Shown here piece by piece: positions 58,393 to 64,000 of a stretch of DNA of 64,000 nt. The notes beneath the pieces are model-generated. The model made no database searches. It was not told where the DNA came from and worked only from the letters and a program-made list of their open reading frames with translations. Position 1 is the stretch's first letter. Every line of letters starts with the position of its first letter. Source of the stretch: an uncultured Eubacteriales bacterium (GTDB lineage: Bacteria; Bacillota; Clostridia; Oscillospirales; Acutalibacteraceae); contig CASFEZ010000002.1 of NCBI GenBank assembly GCA_949293815.1, positions 1 to 64,000 on the forward strand, written 5' to 3'. The position numbers and the translations under genes are program-made.

Positions 58393-59577
58393 TTATTGCT
58401 GGATTTGAATGTCGTATCCGTGCTTCTTCAGGAAATTCGCAATGCGGTCATTGGGGTTCAAAAGACCGCTGATGGATTTGTCTACATTCATGGTGTCGAT
58501 AATCAACGAAATGTATTTTGACATATCCACGCTGTGGTACCAGGGCTTGCTCAGAAGCTCATCGGACTGATAAATCAGGTTGGTGGTATAGATGCCATCA
58601 ATGGTGCCGTTTTCATAGGCTTTGTCGAAATGCTCATATCCTTCGCAGAACAGACCGAAAGCGGTGCAGACGAAAATACGGTTGGCATTCAGGTCTTTCA
58701 GCTTTTGTGTTACTTCCAGCATGGAATCACCGGAGGAAATCATATCGTCCACAACGATAACATCCATTCCCGTTAAATCCTTACCCAGGTATTCGTGTGC
58801 CAGAATCGGGTTCCTGCCGTTGACGACCCGGCTGTAATCCCGGCGTTTATAGAACATGCCCAGCTCTACGCCAAATACGGAAGCATAATGAATGCAGCGG
58901 TTCACGCCGCCTTCGTCGGGGGAAATGATGGTCAGATGCTCTTTGTCAATAATCAAATCGGGCGTGGAATTGATCAGCGCCTTAATCATTTGATACATGG
59001 TTGTTACATTTTCAAAACCGTTCAGAGGAATGGCATTCTGCACCCGGGCGTCATGGGCGTCAAAGGTGATGATATTGTCTACGCCCATGGTCATGCACAA
59101 TTCCTGCAAGGCAATGGCGCAGTCCAGCGATTCGCGGCTGGTGCGCTTGTGCTGGCGGCCTTCGTACAGCATGGGCATAATCACCGTAATGCGGTGCGCC
59201 TTACCCGCAACAGCGGCAATGGCGCGCTTGAGGTTTGCATAGTGCTCGTCCGGGCTCATGGGGAGGTTTTTCATTCCAAAGCGGTTCGTTGTTACGCTGT
59301 AATTAAACATATCGCAAAGAATGAAAATATCATATCCGCGAACCGATTCATGAATAACTGCCTTACCCTCGCCGGTGCTGAAGCGCTGGAAATTGGTTTT
59401 GATGATGTAGGTGTCTTTTTGATATCCGTCAAACAAAATGGCATACTTATGGCTGGTTTTGACCTCTTTGCGGTACTGAACGATATAATCGTCAACCTTT
59501 TTTGCGAGCTTTTCACAGCCAGGTGTGTAAATAATGCCGAGTTTGCCGACCGGCAGAGCAGTTAATTCTTCTGACAT
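58393..59577 (-). CDS. prs: Ribose-phosphate pyrophosphokinase (long clostridial form)
   Basis: Makes PRPP from ribose 5-phosphate and ATP for purine, pyrimidine, His, Trp and NAD synthesis. The 394-residue protein is longer than the usual 310-320. The PRPP-binding VVDDMISSGDSM, the TFDAHDARVQNA segment and the flexible-loop KRRDYSRV are present; the extra length lies in the N-terminal (about 1-60) and C-terminal parts. Leftward, with its own consensus promoter and terminator. Confidence 0.92.
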   Translation of the reverse strand: MSEELTALPVGKLGIIYTPGCEKLAKKVDDYIVQYRKEVKTSHKYAILFDGYQKDTYIIKTNFQRFSTGEGKAVIHESVRGYDIFILCDMFNYSVTTNRFGMKNLPMSPDEHYANLKRAIAAVAGKAHRITVIMPMLYEGRQHKRTSRESLDCAIALQELCMTMGVDNIITFDAHDARVQNAIPLNGFENVTTMYQMIKALINSTPDLIIDKEHLTIISPDEGGVNRCIHYASVFGVELGMFYKRRDYSRVVNGRNPILAHEYLGKDLTGMDVIVVDDMISSGDSMLEVTQKLKDLNANRIFVCTAFGLFCEGYEHFDKAYENGTIDGIYTTNLIYQSDELLSKPWYHSVDMSKYISLIIDTMNVDKSISGLLNPNDRIANFLKKHGYDIQIQQ

Positions 59578-59607
59578 AAAATAACCTCCTGATTCAACCT
59601 TGCTTCT

Positions 59608-59636
59608 ATTGTACCTGTCTGCTGTCTTTTTTTCAA
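59608..59636 (-). promoter_or_regulatory. Sigma-A promoter of prs
   Basis: Leftward TTGAAA (59636-59631), a 17-base spacer and TACAAT (59613-59608). Confidence 0.85.
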
Positions 59637-59772
59637 TAGGTTTTGGGAGAAATAAAACGAAAAAAACGGAATTTTCTACCTTTTTCAGCGAAAAAATCTA
59701 TCGCTTTTTCAGCGGTATTTTTGGTGAAAATATCAAAAATAAACATGTTGCACTTTTTTTTGTAAAGGGCTA

Positions 59773-59801
59773 TTGAAAAAATGACAAAAAAAAGATAGAA
59801 T
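59773..59801 (+). promoter_or_regulatory. Sigma-A promoter of the Nudix fusion gene
   Basis: TTGAAA (59773-59778), an A-rich 17-base spacer and TAGAAT (59796-59801). Confidence 0.8.
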
Positions 59802-59835
59802 AAAAGCAGTTATCGTTTTGTTTAGGAGATTGCTC

Positions 59836-60576
59836 ATGCTGAACAGTACTGTGAAAGTTCGGGTGACAAGAGCAATCGGATTTTTTGACAAAAACAGGCA
59901 ATATGAATATCAGCTGAATTTTGGACGGGGAATGATTTTTTCTGATCATGGTACGATTGAAGCGGATACTTATATTATCGGGATTACCCATCCGGTCAAA
60001 AGATTCGAAGGGCGCGTGATTGCGGTGCTTCGCCGGAAAAAAGGCGGGTACGCGGTCGTTGCTGCGTGCAAAAATTCACGCTATGTGAATTATGACATCG
60101 AGGACGCCATCGCTTTTGCCGAACCGAAAGGCTCGTATGCTTTAGATTGTTTATATGAAAATTCCTGCGGCGCGGTGGTCTTCCGCTTTATCAACGGTCA
60201 GCCCCGTTTTCTGTTGATTAAAAATTGCCGCAGCGCCCACTGGGGATTCCCGAAAGGGCACATGGAGCGCGGGGAAACCCAGGTCGAAACCGCAAAGCGC
60301 GAGGTTTTGGAGGAAACCGGTCTGCATATCGACGTGTTTGACGGGTTCCAGGCCAAATCCGATTATAAAATTGCCGGCAAGGTGGATAAGAATGTGCAGA
60401 TTTTTCTTGCGACAACCAAGGACACCAAAACCGTCATTCAACGCGAGGAAATCGAGGACTATATCTGGCTTGATTTTCCTCAGGCGATCCGTGCGCTGAA
60501 ATTCGACAATGATAAACAGATTTTGCGAAAAGCCCGCCGCCATATGCGGGATAAGCTGGCCATTGCCATTGAGTAA
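59836..60576 (+). CDS. Pyrophosphatase-like domain fused to a Nudix hydrolase
   Basis: A 246-residue two-domain protein. Residues 1-100 resemble the small clostridial inorganic-pyrophosphatase-like domain (VKVRVTRAIG, EADTYIIGITHPVKRFEGRV, YVNYDIEDAIAFAEPKGSY). Residues 108-246 are a Nudix domain with an exact box: Gly141, Glu147, Arg155-Glu156, Glu159-Glu160 and Gly162 (GHMERGETQV continuing ETAKREVLEETGL). Nudix enzymes hydrolyse nucleoside diphosphate-X compounds, and the fused domain could handle or sense pyrophosphate or phosphoanhydrides. ATG 59836 has TTAGGAGA upstream. It is divergent from prs, which produces a pyrophosphorylated sugar. Function is inferred from domains only. Confidence 0.85.
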   Translation: MLNSTVKVRVTRAIGFFDKNRQYEYQLNFGRGMIFSDHGTIEADTYIIGITHPVKRFEGRVIAVLRRKKGGYAVVAACKNSRYVNYDIEDAIAFAEPKGSYALDCLYENSCGAVVFRFINGQPRFLLIKNCRSAHWGFPKGHMERGETQVETAKREVLEETGLHIDVFDGFQAKSDYKIAGKVDKNVQIFLATTKDTKTVIQREEIEDYIWLDFPQAIRALKFDNDKQILRKARRHMRDKLAIAIE

Positions 60577-60652
60577 GCCATGAAACCTGCAATAGCCGCA
60601 GCGCCGCTGTTCGCCGATTGCAGTTGCGCATTGCGGTGTGTCGATAAACCGG

Positions 60653-60698
60653 AAAAGCAGAGCAAGCAGCCGTATGGCAGGTGCTGGCTCTGCTTTTT
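60653..60698 (+). terminator. Terminator of the Nudix fusion gene
   Basis: Stem AAGCAGAGC/GCTCTGCTT (plus AGCA/TGCT inside), followed by TTT. Confidence 0.75.
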
Positions 60699-60763
60699 AT
60701 GTGCAGCGCAATGGTTTGGGCGGCAGTTTCGTTTGTAAAAATAGAAAAGAAAGGGTGCCGCAT

Positions 60764-61255
60764 ATGATAAGCATGGCAGCGTACAGACACGAGGATATTC
60801 CCCGTATGACAAAAATTTGGAATGCAGTTTTGGCAGACGGCGTAGAATTTGCCCGGATTGAGCCGTTTTCAGCCGAGGCGTTTGCTCTGTTTCTGGAAAA
60901 GCAGACGGCGGTAAACTGTTTGTATGCCGATGATATGCTTGCCGGTTTTTATATTTTGCATCCGAACGACGAGGGGCGTCGTGCCCATGTGGCAAATGCT
61001 TCTTTTGCGATGGATAAAGCGTTTCGCGGCAAAGGTCTTGGCAAACAGCTGGTTGCGCATTGTTTGGACGAAGCAAAGCGCCTCGGCTTTCGCGCCATAC
61101 AGTTCAATGCGGTTGTTGCCGACAACGCGCCCGCACTGCATATTTACCGTTCGCTGGGCTTCCGGGATATCGGTGTTGTGCCCAATGGTTTTTACCGAAA
61201 GGATGGTACCTATTGCGATTTGATTATGATGTACCGTTCATTATTGGATTCGTAG
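60764..61255 (+). CDS. GNAT family N-acetyltransferase
   Basis: A 163-residue acetyltransferase. The acetyl-CoA motif A is FRGKGLGKQLVAHCLDEAKR, preceded by HVANASFAMDKAF and followed by the motif B NAPALHIYRSLGFRD. ATG 60764 has AAAGAAAGGG eight bases upstream. Substrate unknown; no neighbouring context helps. Confidence 0.9.
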   Translation: MISMAAYRHEDIPRMTKIWNAVLADGVEFARIEPFSAEAFALFLEKQTAVNCLYADDMLAGFYILHPNDEGRRAHVANASFAMDKAFRGKGLGKQLVAHCLDEAKRLGFRAIQFNAVVADNAPALHIYRSLGFRDIGVVPNGFYRKDGTYCDLIMMYRSLLDS

Positions 61256-61590
61256 GTGGTTTATATGGTCGGGGGCGAGGTGGTCGTTCCGTTTGCCGCG
61301 CTTTCATATTACACATTTTGTTGAATATTATATGAGTGTCTTGTCTTAGCTTTTTCATTCCATTTTGTCGAATGTTTTTTTGTGCGTCTAAAATAAGACA
61401 CTCTTTGTTTACTTTTCGGTCTATCGTCATTTTGCACATGGCAAAATGACCAAAATGTTTTTGATTTGTTCGTTAATTTTGACATCTATATTTTATTTTT
61501 TTCATCAAATCTTTTCAATCTGTTCTCAAAATAACTAAAAAACATCTTAATTTATATTTTAGAATTTTTCAAGGTTCTACATTTTGCCAA
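61256..61590. other. AT-rich gap with repeats upstream of the secreted protein gene
   Basis: No gene is seen. It contains a 9-bp inverted repeat GAGTGTCTT (61334-61342) / AAGACACTC (61395-61403), two ATTTTGTYGAAT copies (61315-61326 and 61362-61373) and a perfect 10-bp inverted repeat GTCATTTTGC/GCAAAATGAC (61426-61435 with 61441-61450). These could be regulator sites or a weak terminator for the GNAT gene. Confidence 0.5.
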
Positions 61591-61619
61591 TTGTTTTCCT
61601 GTGGAATCCGCCCTATAAT
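61591..61619 (+). promoter_or_regulatory. Promoter of the large secreted protein gene
   Basis: TTGTTT (61591-61596), a 17-base spacer and consensus TATAAT (61614-61619). The leader of about 105 bases has an unused AAGGAGGT near 61671. Confidence 0.7.
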
Positions 61620-61732
61620 AAAGTATGACAAAAAGTTGTTTTTTGTTCAAAGTTTCTTTACTATCCAAATAAGGAGGTCGATAGCGTTTTATTCGTCGCG
61701 GCACAATTTTTTAGTAAAGGAGAGAAAACTTG

Positions 61733-64000
61733 ATGAAAAAAACAAAAAAATGTCTTAGCGTTCTTTTAAGCATTGCGTTGATTCTTACTTCTGTCAGCGC
61801 CGGATTGACCGCCTTTGCCGCATCCGGTGTGTCGGAAGACCAGTGGTCGGCGCTGATGAGTGCCCTGCGTAATGAAACGGTAGCGTCCGTCGGTTATACC
61901 GGCACGGACGGAAACTATGTATTAAGCGACCCGGACGGCAGCGTTCTGACTGCTATGGACGCATTTTTTGCCGTATTCAGCGGTCTTGCAGATACCAACG
62001 GCGACAATGGCGCTTCCAGTTCGGTGCGTACCATCGATCAGGTGCGCAATCAAATCAAAACCGAACTGAATACGCGTATGAACCCGACAGAATTTGTTCG
62101 GTATAATGTGGACGCTGTTATCAATATTTTTACGGCAAACGCCCCTGAAGTGGACAAAACCGATTCCCGTGATAATCAGCTTACGGAAGTAACGACAACG
62201 GTTGCTGTCAGAACGGCGGATACCGTACTGCTGCAATATGAAAACCTGGAAGCTCTGCCGGACGAGATTTCCACCACGACCGTTTATACCTTCCGTCATG
62301 TGAACCAACATCACACCACTTCGGAATCCTCCGGTTGCGGCGGCAGCACCACGGTGAACTGGTATTTCCTGGGGCTTGCCACGCCTGAACGCAGTGCCGG
62401 CGGCGTGATTACCAAAACACAGCTGCTTGGCTATGCGCAGGAGCTGGCGGCATACGAGGATCTTTATAATGCCGATTTTGCCGCGCTTGTTGATTTGGGA
62501 CTGGATGAAATTGCGGCGGTCAGAGCCGATTTGGTTTCGATTTACAATACGGTTCTGTCGTCTTTCTCGACTGTGGTATATCGTCATTTCTACAGCGATT
62601 ACGATGTGCCTGCTCTGGTCGAAGCGCTGGACAGCGCAGCGATGGTCTATTCCTATATCCCGATTACAGAGGAAATCGTTTCGCTTTGCCAGACAGACAC
62701 CAGCGATTTCACATTTGAGGAGCTGGAAGCGCTGTACGAAGAAATCCGTACACGTGTAGACGCCTATAACGCTACCCCCGCCGAGGTGCGCGATTATATC
62801 GAAAGCCATGATATCTACAACCCGGCGGATACGGCGGATGTGATTGACGCGATTCGCTATCAGGTTGAGCTTGTGCGCATTGCGGAATACAAAGAACTGG
62901 TCGATGCTGATTTGGCTCTTTATGCAGATTATGACGAAGACGCGGTTCTTGCCGGCGAAATCTCTTATGAACAACTGGATTTGGCAGCTGGTGCCATCCG
63001 CGGCAGATACGAAGCCATGAGCCAGTTTAAGGCGGAAACGGTTGCCGAGGTCTGCGGGGCGGATTATATGGATAACCTGAAGGCGGTCAGCGATGAGCTG
63101 GCGCGTTTGGTACGGGTTTCCGACTATGACAGCCGCTTTGCCGAGCGTTACGCCTATTTCATTGGAACGGTCTTTGTGGATACCAATTTGGATGACAGTT
63201 CTTCTGAGCTTTTGAGCGCGGTAGCCAATTATGATTACTGGTATACCGAATTGCAGGCGTTTATTGCAGAAATTCGTGAATCGGTCGGCGATGCAACGGC
63301 GGATCGCATTATGGAATCACTGGATGCGGAAATGACCGATTATATGGATTCCAAGTACAATGTCCTGAACGCCCGTTTGGAAACAGAGGTGTATACCGCA
63401 GCCGCGTTATACGATGATATTTGCACCCTGTATGGCGAGGTCGTCAGCATTGCCTCTTTGGATACATATAATAAACTCGATTCTGCTCTGGGGCAGATTG
63501 AGCATGATATTTACGAATTTTTAGAGGTTACCGAAAATTATGAATTGGACAGCGAGCTGGTCTCCACCTATCAGCGTCTGTCTGAAATTGTTTTGGACGA
63601 CTATTACGCCTTTAAGGAAACCGGTGGTTTTGACCGCTATCAGCAGTCCTTTATGGAAGAAATCATCCGGTATGCCGACAATAGCGAGCTGGCCAGGGAT
63701 CAGGACTATGTGGTAACCGATGAAAAAGCGGAAACGGTTATCGATTTGCTGGATGTCTTCTTCACCAGCGATGAATTTGCCGCCATGACCGGCGCGGATG
63801 TAACCGGCACCATTACCGGTGTTCTGGATAACCTGTATACCGACGAATTTATCAATACCGTTGTGCAATACCTGTATCCCATTGTTGCCAACGAATTTGT
63901 TAAGGTTTGGGCAACCCTGCCCGCCAATATTTCGCTGACCGGCGTGGATACCGGCAACAGCCTGATGCCCTCAGCAGATGTAGATTGTGATTTGCATTTG
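61733..64000 (+). CDS. Large secreted protein of unknown function, 5' part
   Basis: The frame starts at ATG 61733 (TAAAGGAGAG upstream) and is open to the window end: 756 codons and continuing. A clear Sec signal peptide (MKKTKKCLSVLLSIALILTS to about AFAAS, residue 31) is followed by a Ser/Thr/Asp/Glu-rich, largely helical ectodomain with many Tyr and Asp residues and few Cys (a lone SSGCGG near residue 202). Repeating leucine/alanine heptad-like segments occur (for example VEALDSAAM, EELEALYEEIRTRVDAY). I recognise no catalytic motif or domain family. It is probably a cell-surface or extracellular protein; a wall-anchoring motif would lie beyond the window. Confidence 0.8.
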   Translation, partial: MKKTKKCLSVLLSIALILTSVSAGLTAFAASGVSEDQWSALMSALRNETVASVGYTGTDGNYVLSDPDGSVLTAMDAFFAVFSGLADTNGDNGASSSVRTIDQVRNQIKTELNTRMNPTEFVRYNVDAVINIFTANAPEVDKTDSRDNQLTEVTTTVAVRTADTVLLQYENLEALPDEISTTTVYTFRHVNQHHTTSESSGCGGSTTVNWYFLGLATPERSAGGVITKTQLLGYAQELAAYEDLYNADFAALVDLGLDEIAAVRADLVSIYNTVLSSFSTVVYRHFYSDYDVPALVEALDSAAMVYSYIPITEEIVSLCQTDTSDFTFEELEALYEEIRTRVDAYNATPAEVRDYIESHDIYNPADTADVIDAIRYQVELVRIAEYKELVDADLALYADYDEDAVLAGEISYEQLDLAAGAIRGRYEAMSQFKAETVAEVCGADYMDNLKAVSDELARLVRVSDYDSRFAERYAYFIGTVFVDTNLDDSSSELLSAVANYDYWYTELQAFIAEIRESVGDATADRIMESLDAEMTDYMDSKYNVLNARLETEVYTAAALYDDICTLYGEVVSIASLDTYNKLDSALGQIEHDIYEFLEVTENYELDSELVSTYQRLSEIVLDDYYAFKETGGFDRYQQSFMEEIIRYADNSELARDQDYVVTDEKAETVIDLLDVFFTSDEFAAMTGADVTGTITGVLDNLYTDEFINTVVQYLYPIVANEFVKVWATLPANISLTGVDTGNSLMPSADVDCDLHL

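Overview
The window looks like a chromosomal segment of an anaerobic, endospore-forming Firmicute, most likely class Clostridia (Oscillospirales/Ruminococcaceae-like). This rests on a complete gerA-type germinant receptor operon, strong AGGAGG ribosome binding sites, textbook sigma-A promoters (TTGACA-17-TATAAT), clostridial versions of GltX, PRPP synthetase and DUF951, and moderately high GC coding DNA with AT-rich intergenic gaps. It is dominated by housekeeping genes. I see no transposon, phage, CRISPR array, tRNA or rRNA.

Left part (1-16.4 kb): a leftward DUF951-prfA-sua5 group (sua5 runs off the left edge); a rightward S1-domain gene; a leftward ECF sigma factor followed by a Pro/Ser/Thr-rich protein whose N-terminal, membrane-anchoring part seems broken; a leftward gerAA-gerAB-gerAC operon divergent from a DUF421/DUF4363 membrane pair; then a rightward series deoC-deoD-U32 peptidase/RlhA-like-ogt-radical SAM-Gfo/Idh/MocA dehydrogenase. 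A leftward GPH-type sugar symporter with a very long charged cytoplasmic tail follows.

Centre (19-47.6 kb): rpoB-rpoC and rpsL-rpsG-fusA-tuf (beta, beta' and the str operon), each group with its own promoter and a structured leader, and without rplJ-rplL immediately upstream of rpoB. Then a membrane-anchored glycerophosphodiesterase, gltX, glnS, a tandem class II aldolase-like protein overlapping tmk, a MIF-type tautomerase, the rod-shape and division cluster mreB-mreC-mreD-mrdA(PBP2)-minD-like, mgsA, hisS and aspS.

Right part (47.6-64 kb): a secreted alpha/beta hydrolase, a GH78 alpha-L-rhamnosidase, a TrpXYZ-like ABC importer, a PHP phosphoesterase, a small conserved-looking 70-residue protein whose ribosome binding site lies inside a perfect 17-bp inverted repeat, azlC-azlD (branched-chain amino acid exporter) behind a multi-hairpin leader, a nitroreductase, a stand-alone 2-oxoacid dehydrogenase acyltransferase catalytic domain, PRPP synthetase, a pyrophosphatase-like/Nudix fusion, a GNAT acetyltransferase and the first 756 codons of a large secreted protein that runs off the right edge.

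No single obviously new multi-gene system stands out. The best leads are regulatory and architectural: the hairpin over the 70-aa gene's Shine-Dalgarno, the broken anti-sigma-like gene, the structured rpoB, rpsL and azlC leaders, the Ppa-like/Nudix fusion, the tandem aldolase with a degenerate second half, the symporter with a 300-residue tail, and the pairing of spore germination genes with DUF421/DUF4363.
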